Of a stretch of DNA of 64,000 nt, positions 14,270-22,029 are shown in pieces. A model generated the notes under the pieces. That model had not been told where the DNA came from. It worked only from the letters and a program-made list of their open reading frames with translations, and searched no databases. Positions within the stretch are counted from its first letter, which is position 1. The number at the start of each line of letters is the position of its first letter. The stretch spans positions 62,001 to 126,000 of the forward strand of contig JADBYQ010000018.1 of assembly GCA_020402945.1 (NCBI GenBank), read 5' to 3'. The translations under genes were made by a program, and so were the position numbers. The DNA is from Cytophagales bacterium (GTDB taxonomy: Bacteria; Bacteroidota; Bacteroidia; Cytophagales; Cyclobacteriaceae).

Positions 14270-15583
14270 ATGAAAAAAACTGGTAGCATATTAGTAACTC
14301 TTTTGAGTTTTACATTTATTGTAAATGCACAGACGTTTGACCCAGTTTTAGCAAATAAACTTCAGAATAAAATTGACAGCATTAAGACGGCAAACAATTT
14401 AAAAGGCATTTCAGCAAGTGTAATTTACCCTGGAGTTGGAACTTGGAAAGGAGTTACTGGAATATCTCATTCAGGTTTTCCCATTACTTCCGACATGGAA
14501 TTTGGAATTGGGAGTAACACGAAATTATTTACAGGTGTTTTGCTTTTAAAACTAACGGAAAATAATATCATAAATCTTAATGACTCTTTACACCAATATC
14601 TTCCAGCTTTTAACAACGTCAACCCAAACATAACTATACGTCAACTTCTCAATCATACAAGCGGTTTAGCTGATGTAAATAATGTGGTTGGATACGCTGA
14701 CTCAATTTTAACTAATCCTAATCGTATTTTCACACCAACAGAAGTAATGTCTTGGGTTGGCACTCCTTTGTTTGCTGCTGGGACTAGTTGGAATTACTGT
14801 AATACAAATTATATTCTGGCAGGCATGGTTGCAGAAAGTGCAACAGGGCAAAGTTTTGGTCAACTTCTAAGAGACAGTATTCTTTTTCCTTTGCAACTTG
14901 ACAGTACATTTTTAGGTGTTTATGACAGCGTTCTAAATACTATAGCCCATCCATGGCAAGGTGGAGTAGACAAATTTTCAACACCAAGGAAAGCTCTTAA
15001 TAGTGTTGCATGGTCAGCTGGTGCTATGTATTCAACATCTGGAGAAATGGCAAGTTGGTATCATTCACTTATGAATGGTCAAGTATTAAATCAGAACTCT
15101 TTTAATGAGCTGACTACATTTGTTGGTTCAGGCAATTATGGAATTGGACTTTACAACACAAATGTGCTAGGCAGAACAGTATGGCAGCATGGTGGAACAA
15201 TATGGGGTGGATATAATTCTTCTATGGTATATGATACTGCAACAGGAATAATCATATGTGTTCTTATCAATCAAAACCCTGCCCAAGCTTTTCAAGTTTC
15301 CATTGAGTTACTTTCCACTTTGATAAATAACCCTGTAGGTATAACTGAAAATACAATTTCAGAGGAACTGATTACCGTTTATCCAAATCCAACTAATGGA
15401 CTTGTCCATATTGAAATACCAAACCAGACTATTCAGAGTATAAAGTTATACGACTTACAGGGTCAGTTAATAAAAGAGACCATCCAAAACCAGTTTAATC
15501 TATCAAACTACTCGAATGGGACGTATTTCATAAAAGCTCAAACAAAAACAGGTTTCTATAACTACAAAATCATCAAACAATGA
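14270..15583 (+). CDS. Secreted beta-lactamase-family serine hydrolase with T9SS sorting domain (cassette 5)
   Basis: The 437-residue protein starts with a signal peptide (MKKTGSILVTLLSFTFIVNA). The serine hydrolase (class C beta-lactamase/penicillin-binding-protein-like) domain covers about 25-355, with the nucleophile motif SNTK (about 77), the YCN motif in WNYCNTNYI (about 170) and the HGG triad in WQHGGTIWGG (about 305). A C-terminal type A sorting domain (about 365-437) is recognised from VYPNPTNGLVHIEI, LYDLQGQLIKE and the terminal YKIIKQ. The protein should cross the inner membrane by Sec and be secreted or surface-attached by the type IX system. The substrate could be a D-peptide, ester or lactam. 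It is unusual cargo for a mobile cassette because it needs the host's T9SS. Confidence 0.9.
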   Translation: MKKTGSILVTLLSFTFIVNAQTFDPVLANKLQNKIDSIKTANNLKGISASVIYPGVGTWKGVTGISHSGFPITSDMEFGIGSNTKLFTGVLLLKLTENNIINLNDSLHQYLPAFNNVNPNITIRQLLNHTSGLADVNNVVGYADSILTNPNRIFTPTEVMSWVGTPLFAAGTSWNYCNTNYILAGMVAESATGQSFGQLLRDSILFPLQLDSTFLGVYDSVLNTIAHPWQGGVDKFSTPRKALNSVAWSAGAMYSTSGEMASWYHSLMNGQVLNQNSFNELTTFVGSGNYGIGLYNTNVLGRTVWQHGGTIWGGYNSSMVYDTATGIIICVLINQNPAQAFQVSIELLSTLINNPVGITENTISEELITVYPNPTNGLVHIEIPNQTIQSIKLYDLQGQLIKETIQNQFNLSNYSNGTYFIKAQTKTGFYNYKIIKQ

Positions 15584-15616
15584 ACAAATGACTTGGACAA
15601 TAAAAGAAGCACGAAC

Positions 15617-15752
15617 CGCTAACAGCACCTACCCAAAAGGCGGGGTTTCGTGTTTCAAGGACAGTTTTGAGGTTAATCATCCGTCAAGGCGGATTTCAAA
15701 TTAAGTTTTGTGGTAAAAGTCCTGCCCTTCGGGTAGCTGCAAAACGTTGGCT
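15617..15752 (+). other. attC-like recombination site 5
   Basis: Boxes are GCTAAC (15618-15623) and GTTGGC (15746-15751). Stem GCACCTACCCAAAAGG pairs with CCTTCGGGTAGCTGC, followed by the 3' spacer AAAAC. The loop contains two TTTTG(T/A)GGT motifs and a CCGTCAAGGCGG internal hairpin. Box-to-box length is 134 bp. Confidence 0.75.
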
Positions 15753-15776
15753 GTAAGTAAAATAGAACCACATAAA

Positions 15777-16565
15777 ATGTCTCAACAAATGAAAATATAT
15801 CGCTTAATTGTAGTTTGTATTTTAATGGTAGGATGTCAAAATAATTTTACCCGAATTGCTTTAGAAAAGAACATTGAAAAATCTTCACTTTTATTTTGTA
15901 AAATAAATTCGTCTAATTATACTATTTACATTGAACAAAATCAACCATTTGTTGACACCTTATATCAAAGCAAAGTGGAAAAAGCAATGGATCGAATCAA
16001 GCAAATTTTGAGAATTGACTCATTAGATTTCAAGTTTGCGTATGTTTTTGTGAATTCATCAAATTCAATGAAGTTAATTGCCAATAAATACGAAGGGCAA
16101 GGTATTGCATTTGTTGATTCTAAGGTTGTAGTAGAACAAGCTCATAGCAATTCTAATGGATATGGGGCTCACGAACTTTTTCATTTAATTATTTATCACT
16201 ATACCGGTGTACTTCCAAAAGATGGTTTTACAAGTGAGGGGTTTGCTGTTTTTTCTGATGACAAATGGTGGGGTTATGATTTACATTCTGTCGCAAATTA
16301 TATTTTGAATAATAAACAGATAAGAATTTCGGATGTTATACATGATTTTAGAAGAAATGAAATTGTTTCCTATCCTCTAAGTGGCAGTTTTATTAAATTT
16401 ATCTATGAAAAATATGGCTTAGAAACCGTCCTGTATTGCTATAAGTTTGGTTTTTCTAATATAGAACAAATCATTAACAAAAAAATTGACGAGTTGGAAA
16501 AAGAATGGCGAAATGAAATAAAAGAATGGGATTACAAAACAATCGATTACCCACTGAACAGATAA
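15777..16565 (+). CDS. Lipoprotein with HExxH zinc-metallopeptidase motif (cassette 6)
   Basis: ATG 15777 (MSQQMKIYRLIVVCILMVGCQ) is chosen over an earlier start at 15747 that lies inside the attC core. A lipobox, LMVGC, puts the lipidated Cys at about residue 19. The catalytic motif HELFH (about 137-141) follows the helix start YGA, and FTSEGFAVFSDD about 20 residues later supplies a candidate third-ligand Glu. This is the arrangement of gluzincin or peptidase MA-like families. Substrate and exact family are unknown. The membrane-anchored protein probably faces the periplasm or cell surface. It is the sole gene of its cassette. Confidence 0.7.
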   Translation: MSQQMKIYRLIVVCILMVGCQNNFTRIALEKNIEKSSLLFCKINSSNYTIYIEQNQPFVDTLYQSKVEKAMDRIKQILRIDSLDFKFAYVFVNSSNSMKLIANKYEGQGIAFVDSKVVVEQAHSNSNGYGAHELFHLIIYHYTGVLPKDGFTSEGFAVFSDDKWWGYDLHSVANYILNNKQIRISDVIHDFRRNEIVSYPLSGSFIKFIYEKYGLETVLYCYKFGFSNIEQIINKKIDELEKEWRNEIKEWDYKTIDYPLNR

Positions 16566-16576
16566 TACTTACCTAC

Positions 16577-16710
16577 AGCTAACAGAAGCTAAAACCCATT
16601 GGGGCTGATGCGCAGACAAGTTTTCTAATTACAATAAAAGTTTTACCTTTAACGAGGGACAGAGATGCTGCTTCGAACTCCCCAACGGTTTTTAGCAGCA
16701 GGCGTTATGT
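16577..16710 (+). other. attC-like recombination site 6
   Basis: The left box is GCTAAC (16578-16583) and the right box GTTATG (16704-16709). Stem AGCTAAAACCCATTGGGG pairs with CCCCAACGGTTTTTAGC with small mismatches. Unlike the other sites, the 3' spacer is AGCAGGC rather than AAAAC. Confidence 0.68.
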
Positions 16711-16755
16711 GCTATTTTAAAGGCGATCCAGTACTTGACAAATTGGAGACAAAGA

Positions 16756-17247
16756 ATGAACCGAACTAAGAACATATTGACTGCGACAATTATTGTACTT
16801 TTTATTTACCTTCTAACTTCGTGTGGTGATAGTTCAAAATCGACAGTTAGTCAAGCTGAAAAAGACACTATGGTAAAGAAATCGAACCCGGTCGTTTACT
16901 TTGAAATACCTGTTAACAACATAGACAGAGCAATAAAATTTTATAAGACCGTATTCAACTTTGACTTCGACAAAGAGATTATCGACAAGAATGAAATGGC
17001 ATTGTTTCCTTTTGCTGAAGCGAACTCGGGGATTTCGGGAGCATTGGCAAAAGGGGGAATTTATAAACCCACTAAGGACGGAGTAGTGATCTACTTTAAG
17101 ACAGAAAACATTGATGAAACATTGAAATTGGCAACCTCGAACGGTGGGCAAATGCTATACCCTAAAACAGACAATGGAATTGGATTTGTTGCCGAATTTG
17201 AAGACACAGAAGGAAACAGAATTGCTTTGTATCAAGCAAAAGAATGA
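16756..17247 (+). CDS. VOC-family lipoprotein (cassette 7)
   Basis: The chosen ATG at 16756 gives a lipoprotein signal (ILTATIIVLFIYLLTSCGD). The frame also extends upstream to a TTG at 16735. After the Cys comes a vicinal-oxygen-chelate/glyoxalase-like domain: VVYFEIPVNNIDRAIKFYKT at the start, the FPFAEANSGISGAL middle and the FVAEFEDTEGNRIALYQ end, where Glu/His-type metal ligands usually lie. VOC proteins include glyoxalases, dioxygenases and resistance proteins; none can be chosen here. A membrane-anchored VOC protein is unusual. It ends 13 bases before a collapsed attC-like site. Confidence 0.85.
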   Translation: MNRTKNILTATIIVLFIYLLTSCGDSSKSTVSQAEKDTMVKKSNPVVYFEIPVNNIDRAIKFYKTVFNFDFDKEIIDKNEMALFPFAEANSGISGALAKGGIYKPTKDGVVIYFKTENIDETLKLATSNGGQMLYPKTDNGIGFVAEFEDTEGNRIALYQAKE

Positions 17248-17260
17248 CGAAAGAAACAAC

Positions 17261-17281
17261 CGCTAACAATTTAAGTTATGG
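17261..17281 (+). other. Collapsed attC-like site fused to a start codon
   Basis: CGCTAAC (17261-17267) is followed after only seven bases by GTTATGG (17275-17281). The outer boxes are kept, but the roughly 110-bp central stem and loop are gone. The ATG inside the right box is the start codon of the next gene. Confidence 0.55.
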
Positions 17282-17715
17282 CAATCATCAATCCTCACAT
17301 CAACTTCAATGGCAATGCCGAAGAAGCATTTCATTTTTACAGGTCGGTATTTGGTGGAGAGTTCGCAAAGATTATACGTTTCAAAGATTTAGCAAGCGCT
17401 GAGTTTCCGGTAGCAGAAAATGAAGCAAATAAGATCATGCACATTGCATTACCCATTGGTAAAAGTGTTTTGATGGCCAATGATGTGCCTGAAATGCTCG
17501 GACGCACAAACGAAAACGAGAACCGAAGCAAAATTGTAATAAGTGCCGAAAGCAAAGAAGAAGCTGATAGATTATTTTATGGACTTTCAGCAGGTGGGCA
17601 AATTGAAATGCCTATTGCCGATAGCCCTTGGGGTTCTTACTTTGGAATGTTTAGAGACAAATACGGAATTGAATGGATGGTGGACTATGACCCCATTTAC
17701 AAAGGGCAACTCTAG
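17278..17715 (+). CDS. PhnB-like VOC family protein
   Basis: The 145-residue protein is a VOC protein of the PhnB/YjdN (3-demethylubiquinone methyltransferase-like) group. It has INPHINFNGNAEEAFHFYRSVFGGEF at the N-terminus (given here as the family start with its FYRSVFGGE helix), the KEEADRLFYGLSAGGQIEMP middle, and the typical end SPWGSYFGMFRDKYGIEWM, whose terminal segment is conserved. The biochemical role of this group is not established. Its ATG lies within the right core box of the collapsed site, so it is either the last cassette gene or a chromosomal gene abutting the array's edge. It is less A+T-rich than the cassettes before it. Confidence 0.88.
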   Translation: MAIINPHINFNGNAEEAFHFYRSVFGGEFAKIIRFKDLASAEFPVAENEANKIMHIALPIGKSVLMANDVPEMLGRTNENENRSKIVISAESKEEADRLFYGLSAGGQIEMPIADSPWGSYFGMFRDKYGIEWMVDYDPIYKGQL

Positions 17716-17771
17716 CAAAATGAATTGCTGCTAAGAAAGAGGCATTTCTATGGGCGGATCAATATCAAAAA

Positions 17772-18680
17772 TCAGGCCTTCAGCAAGCTCTTCAGCGCTT
17801 CGTTCAATTTTAAATACTTGAATTGAAATCCGGCCTTTTGAATTTTCGCGGAGGAAACTTTACTCCCATTGAGCACCATGCCTGCCATCTCACCCAAGAT
17901 CAGGTTCATCACAAAAGTGGGAATATTAGGAAGCCAAAATGGCCGATTCAAAATATGAGCAATGGCCTTTGTGAGTTCTGCATTCGTTACCCAATTAGTA
18001 CCCACGCCATTGTAGACACCTTGTAGTGATTGATCTTCGGCCGCTCTAATAAACATGGCGCACAGATCATCGATGTGAGTCCAACTTAAATATTGTTTTC
18101 CAGAGCCAAGGGGAGCACCTACCCCAAAGCGTATGGGCTTTGCCATCTCTGCCAACGCGCCACCTTTTTCACTGAGCACAATACCTATTCTCAATTTTAC
18201 GAGCCGAAGCCCAAGAGTTGCAATTGTATCGGTTTGTTCTTCCCACTCTCTGGTAACGTCCGCTAAAAATCCACTTCCGGCTTTGCTCTCCTCTGTAAAA
18301 ACCTCTTCACCTTGTCCGAACCCATAATAGCCAATGGCCGATGCGCCCACAAAAGTTTTAACAGCATGGCGTTGATTTTTAAGAGTGTCAACTAACAGCT
18401 GAGTCGAGTGGGTACGGCTTTCCAGTATCTCTTTTTTTCGCTGCGCAGTCCATCGTTGATCTGCTATGCCAGCCCCGGCCAAATGGATAATCGTATCTAC
18501 CCCCTCAAGGGCTTGAAGATCAATGAATTTATTCTCTACGTTCCACACAAACGAAGGAATACTTCCGGTTTTTTTACTTCTGCCGAGGTGTGAAACGTGG
18601 TGACCTTTTTCTAACAACATCTCTGTGAGGCGGCTACCCACTAGCCCAGATGCTCCTGTTACCAAAATTTTCTGGATCAT
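17772..18680 (-). CDS. TIGR01777 family NAD(P)-binding epimerase-like protein
   Basis: The 302-residue protein is an extended SDR of the TIGR01777 (YfcH/SulA-like) family. It has the N-terminal ILVTGASGLVGSRLTEMLL loop (about 5-22), the family segment IIHLAGAGIADQRWTAQRKKE (in pieces at about 64-84), SAIGYYGFG (about 113) and the C-terminal DUF1731-like region with NGSKVSSAKIQKAGFQFKY. Its substrate is unknown. The gene marks the return to conserved chromosomal background after the cassette island and converges on the PhnB-like gene. Confidence 0.92.
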   Translation of the reverse strand: MIQKILVTGASGLVGSRLTEMLLEKGHHVSHLGRSKKTGSIPSFVWNVENKFIDLQALEGVDTIIHLAGAGIADQRWTAQRKKEILESRTHSTQLLVDTLKNQRHAVKTFVGASAIGYYGFGQGEEVFTEESKAGSGFLADVTREWEEQTDTIATLGLRLVKLRIGIVLSEKGGALAEMAKPIRFGVGAPLGSGKQYLSWTHIDDLCAMFIRAAEDQSLQGVYNGVGTNWVTNAELTKAIAHILNRPFWLPNIPTFVMNLILGEMAGMVLNGSKVSSAKIQKAGFQFKYLKLNEALKSLLKA

Positions 18681-18713
18681 TATTTGTAGTTTTGAGACGA
18701 AGATTTTTTAGTT

Positions 18714-18784
18714 CACGCAAAGGTGCCAAGCCTCCAAAGGAAAAGGCAATTAAAATGTTTTGCGACTTAGCGTCTTTGCGTGCC
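18714..18784. repeat. Imperfect inverted ACGCAAAG/CTTTGCGT intergenic repeat
   Basis: The segment starts ACGCAAAGGTGCCAAG and ends TTAGCGTCTTTGCGTGCC. It is an inverted-repeat, coding-free segment of a kind dispersed in many bacterial intergenic spaces, lying here between two divergently transcribed genes. Confidence 0.5.
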
Positions 18785-18813
18785 ACTTCAGTCAACAAAG
18801 TAACACAACCCTT

Positions 18814-19509
18814 ATGATAAAGTTTCGATTTATTATTGCCCTGGTCCTTCTCACATGCACCTCCCTTGCTCAAACAGTAAAAGTGAAAACGCAACAACAG
18901 CGTGTGAAAGGCGAAAATGTAGATGGATTTGCCGTTGACCTGGAAGGCAAGCGGGCAGATGTGGCTGCTTCTCTCGCGAAGTATCTCAAAGAAATTGGCA
19001 AGGCAAAATTTTTGTCTTCTGATCCATTGGTCATTACACACCCGGTTTTTAACGGAACGGTTTATCCCAAAGGATCAATTTACGCCTTCACCAACGAGAG
19101 CGGGAATGTGGTAACAGCCTGGTTGGGCATCAAACCAACGGAGTGGGAAACAAAAGAAGTGAGCTTCATCAATAAGCAATTGGAGCAGATGGCGAATAAC
19201 TTTGGGGTACGGTTTTATCGTGAGAAGATGCAAGCACAGATTGATGAGACTGATCAAGCCGGGTTAGCTGTTGAAAAGCAGGCCTTGCGCTTTATGAATC
19301 AGGGAAAGGATTTAGCTACAAAACTAACCAACAATGGACTAGAGAAAATCAAGTTAGAAAAGGCATTGGAGATGAATAAATTTGAAAGCGAAGTGTTGAA
19401 GGTGAAAATCGACAACAACAAGAAGGCACAAGACTCGATTGCCAGTGTGGCCGTTCAGATCAATAAAGTGAAGCAAAGTCAATTAGAGAAGCTACGAAAA
19501 ATCAATTGA
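18814..19509 (+). CDS. Exported protein with C-terminal coiled coil, function unknown
   Basis: ATG 18814 (MIKFRFIIALVLLTCTSLAQ) gives a clear signal peptide and is preferred to the open-frame start at 18760, which lies in the intergenic repeat. The mature region has a beta-rich domain (about 20-115, with DGFAVDLEGKRADVAASLAKYL and VVTAWLGIKPTEW), followed by a long charged helical region (about 125-230, rich in Lys, Glu, Gln and Asn) consistent with a coiled coil. Similar secreted proteins occur in Cytophagales, but I recognise no named domain. It stands alone on the plus strand. Confidence 0.72.
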   Translation: MIKFRFIIALVLLTCTSLAQTVKVKTQQQRVKGENVDGFAVDLEGKRADVAASLAKYLKEIGKAKFLSSDPLVITHPVFNGTVYPKGSIYAFTNESGNVVTAWLGIKPTEWETKEVSFINKQLEQMANNFGVRFYREKMQAQIDETDQAGLAVEKQALRFMNQGKDLATKLTNNGLEKIKLEKALEMNKFESEVLKVKIDNNKKAQDSIASVAVQINKVKQSQLEKLRKIN

Positions 19510-19606
19510 CAAGATTTACTTGCTGTACTTATCCAGCTACAAAGAACCAAGTGTAACGTATAGCTATAAAAAGTTATCAACGAACGCATGAATTTTTCCA
19601 GCTTCA

Positions 19607-19632
19607 GTTCGTGCCTATTCGTGGATTCGTGG
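19607..19632. repeat. TTCGTG-type dispersed repeat, copy 1
   Basis: ttcgtgcctattcgtggatt followed by cgtggc closely matches 52370-52395 (ttcgtgcttattggtgcatt then cgtggc). Both lie in intergenic DNA. Confidence 0.5.
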
Positions 19633-19660
19633 CAAGAAATGAGATGGTGAGTGAGTTTAG

Positions 19661-20593
19661 CTATTTGTTTTTGTGCGTATGTTCAACGATATTTTTCGAA
19701 AGGAGAGGGGAATGTGCAAATCGAAGTTCTGCCTCCAATGCAAAGTGATCTGAGAGATCAGCATGGATGGTGTCCCAATTTTTTCGAATGGCTTTGATTT
19801 CTCTTGAAGTAGAAATAAATTGGTTGGATGGGTCGCGAATAAGGATATAGTCGATTAAATCCTGATTCTGTCCGGCCTCTACGTGCAGGTCATTCTGTAG
19901 TCGATCATACGAATACTGAAGCGCCCCAACCAGTTCACCATCTGTTGCACGTAATGTTTGCAACATGAAATTATATTCTTCTTCTTTTTTACGATTGATA
20001 TTAAAGTCACCACAGACAATCTGTGGCACGCCTTCTTTATGAAATGGCTTTAAGAGTCGATTGTAAAATTCAACACACTGACTTTGCCGTATCCAAGGGT
20101 GTCCTGAATTCTGCAGATGAGTACCAGCGATTTGAATAATCGACCCGTTTACATCAACCTCAGCAATAAGACCACCTTTTCTGGAAAAGGCATCAATGCC
20201 TGACTTGTTTTTAAAAATGATGGAGTGGGAGGAAACGATGGGATGTTTGCTGAATATCCAAAGCCCACTATTTGTTTTGTAGGAGATCAGTTTTTGGTTT
20301 GCCGGACCAGATTGGTAAGGATATTTTTCGTGAAGGTGCCGGAAGATTTTTTTTCGTGCGTTGCGCTGAAACGCTTCCTGAAAAACGATGACATCATAGT
20401 CGCTGTCTTTCAAGATATTGCCAATGGCATCGGCTCTTTCGCCCTTGCCCTTTACCCGTACTACTCCCGGAAGCATATAAATATTCCAAGAGAGAATTTT
20501 AATTTTTTCTGGTGGTGGCGGTGACTGCATCGGTTGACAAAAGCCAACCTCGAAGGTGAGTAAACTGATGATAAGGATCAGTCGATTATTCAT
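19661..20593 (-). CDS. Sphingomyelinase C-like endonuclease/exonuclease/phosphatase family protein
   Basis: This is an exported enzyme of the EEP (DNase I-like) superfamily. The motifs run in order: ILSWNIYML with the metal-site Asn, VIVFQEAFQ with its Glu, AGTHLQNSG, VCGDFNINR, DYILIRD and the final LSDHFALEAEL with Asp-His. The order and the THLQ box resemble bacterial neutral sphingomyelinases, although phosphodiesterases of other substrates share it. A signal peptide (MNNRLILIISLLTFEVGFC) begins at ATG 20593, chosen over 20605. Cytophagales make sphingolipids, so a lipid substrate is plausible. It has no operon partners. Confidence 0.8.
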   Translation of the reverse strand: MNNRLILIISLLTFEVGFCQPMQSPPPPEKIKILSWNIYMLPGVVRVKGKGERADAIGNILKDSDYDVIVFQEAFQRNARKKIFRHLHEKYPYQSGPANQKLISYKTNSGLWIFSKHPIVSSHSIIFKNKSGIDAFSRKGGLIAEVDVNGSIIQIAGTHLQNSGHPWIRQSQCVEFYNRLLKPFHKEGVPQIVCGDFNINRKKEEEYNFMLQTLRATDGELVGALQYSYDRLQNDLHVEAGQNQDLIDYILIRDPSNQFISTSREIKAIRKNWDTIHADLSDHFALEAELRFAHSPLLSKNIVEHTHKNK

Positions 20594-20751
20594 TTTATAA
20601 GTCAAAGTTCTAGAAACAGTGTTACCTTATCGTAAACAGAGCATTACGAATGTGTCATTTAAATATCGGTTACCCCGACATTGTGAGTCAGAAGATTGAT
20701 TTCAAAACGGTTGTTCATGCCAGATGGCAATTTGGATGTCTCAAAGTAGCG

Positions 20752-21140
20752 TCACAATAGATAACTGAATACAATGCCAATAAATGCCCCTGCGGCCACA
20801 TCAATCAAAAAATGCTGAAGCAGGTATACTCGAGAGTACCCGCCAATTAAAGAACGAACGACAGTCCAATTGTAGCAGCAGCATTTCTAACAAATAGTGA
20901 CAACAAAAAGGCAAGGCAAAAGATGGTAGCCGTGTGACCGGATGGAAATGAAAAATGACTATGCACCTCCACCCCCCGAACAAAATGAAGAAGACTATTG
21001 TCGATGAGTTCTTTCGGTCTTTTTAGATGACCGAAAAAGCCACGTTTTAAAACTGCACATAAAACCCCATGACCAATCCAAATTGTAGCTGTGAAGATTG
21101 CATAACGGAATCGGACGAAATAGAGTAGCTTATTTTTCAA
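20752..21140 (-). pseudogene. PAP2-family phosphatase, truncated and frameshifted
   Basis: The first 97 codons contain the PAP2 motif region: KRPKEL (C1-like) and HSHFSFPSGHTATIFCLAF (C2, PSGH). The frame then stops after GLSFVL near 20845. In another frame the remainder continues as LIGGYSRVYLLQHFLIDVAA and then GAFIGIVFSYLL, the expected C3 segment (SRVYLxxHxxxDVxxG). So one indel splits the gene. The N-terminal membrane helices also appear shortened, and only a TTG is available as a start. An assembly error could explain the frameshift but not the short N-terminus. It lies upstream of a GT2/ArnT-like pair, where lipid phosphatases are common. Confidence 0.8.
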
Positions 21141-21310
21141 TCCTTTGATCTCAAAATTACCCTACGATCAACTTGACTTGATGTAAATATTATTAAATTG
21201 CTGATGGATGATTTAAAACTCTAAATAATATCTTTTTGTGATAATATTTTGATAATTTTGTCTTCACGTAACACTCCAGATACTTTCTTTAGTTTGAAAA
21301 AAATAGGATT

Positions 21311-22027
21311 TTGCTATTATCTATTGTCATTCCTGCCTACAACGAATCGGAAACTATTCATCTTATCCTAACAAAGATCAAGCAGATTCAATTGCTTGGC
21401 GGGTTAGATAAAGAGATTTTAATAGTGGATGACTGTTCAACTGATCAAACTCAGCAGGCAGTTGCAAAGTACCATCTAGAAAATTCGGATTTGACTATTC
21501 GCTATTCCAGAAATGAGATAAATAGGGGGAAGGGGTTTTCGTTGGCACGAGGGATCAGTGAAGCTGTGGGGGATTTTGTGATTGTACAAGATGCTGATTT
21601 AGAGTATGACCCTGAAGAATACAACACGCTGTTAAAACCGATGCTATACAATAACGCAGATGTGGTGTACGGCTCACGTTTCATGGGAGGTAATCCGCAT
21701 CGGATTTTGTTTTTTTGGCATTCCATCGGCAATCGATTTTTAACCTTTCTCTCCAATGTAGCTACCAATCTCAACTTGACCGATATGGAAACGGGTTATA
21801 AGTTGTTCAAAAGAGAAATCATCCAAAATATCTCATTGAAGGAAAATAGATTTGGGTTTGAACCGGAAGTAACGGCCAAAGTAGCGAGAATAAAAGGTAT
21901 CCGAATTTATGAAGTGGGCATTTCCTACTATGGGCGAACCTATGACGAGGGAAAAAAAATAAATTGGAAAGATGGCCTTCGTGCTATTTATTGCATAATC
22001 AAATACAACTATTTTTCTAAAAACTGA
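21311..22027 (+). CDS. Family 2 glycosyltransferase, polyprenyl-phosphate type
   Basis: The 238-residue GT2 enzyme has LLSIVIPAYNESETI at the start, LIVDDCSTDQT (about 38), GKGFSLARGI (about 70), and the metal-binding QDADLEYDPEEY (about 94), with VVYGSRFMGG and DMETGYKLFKREI further on. These are the features of dolichyl/undecaprenyl-phosphate glucose or mannose transferases without C-terminal membrane helices. Product lipid-sugars are typically donors for ArnT/GT39-like enzymes, which fits the next gene. No ATG is available: a stop lies at 21290, and the TTG at 21311 is the likely start. The next gene starts 2 bases after the stop. Confidence 0.88.
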   Translation: MLLSIVIPAYNESETIHLILTKIKQIQLLGGLDKEILIVDDCSTDQTQQAVAKYHLENSDLTIRYSRNEINRGKGFSLARGISEAVGDFVIVQDADLEYDPEEYNTLLKPMLYNNADVVYGSRFMGGNPHRILFFWHSIGNRFLTFLSNVATNLNLTDMETGYKLFKREIIQNISLKENRFGFEPEVTAKVARIKGIRIYEVGISYYGRTYDEGKKINWKDGLRAIYCIIKYNYFSKN

Positions 22028-22029
22028 TT

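Noticed and set aside
9118..16710. attC-like sites as ordinary transcription terminators
   Set aside because: They are about 130 bp, lack T runs after the stem, share boxes GCTAAC/GTTAGC with fixed spacing, and sit at every unit boundary.
7944..17281. Prophage or conjugative element as an explanation of the island
   Set aside because: No structural, replication, relaxase or transfer genes are present. The repeated inverted sites between every one to three genes fit cassettes better. The integrase remnants alone would have allowed a phage origin.
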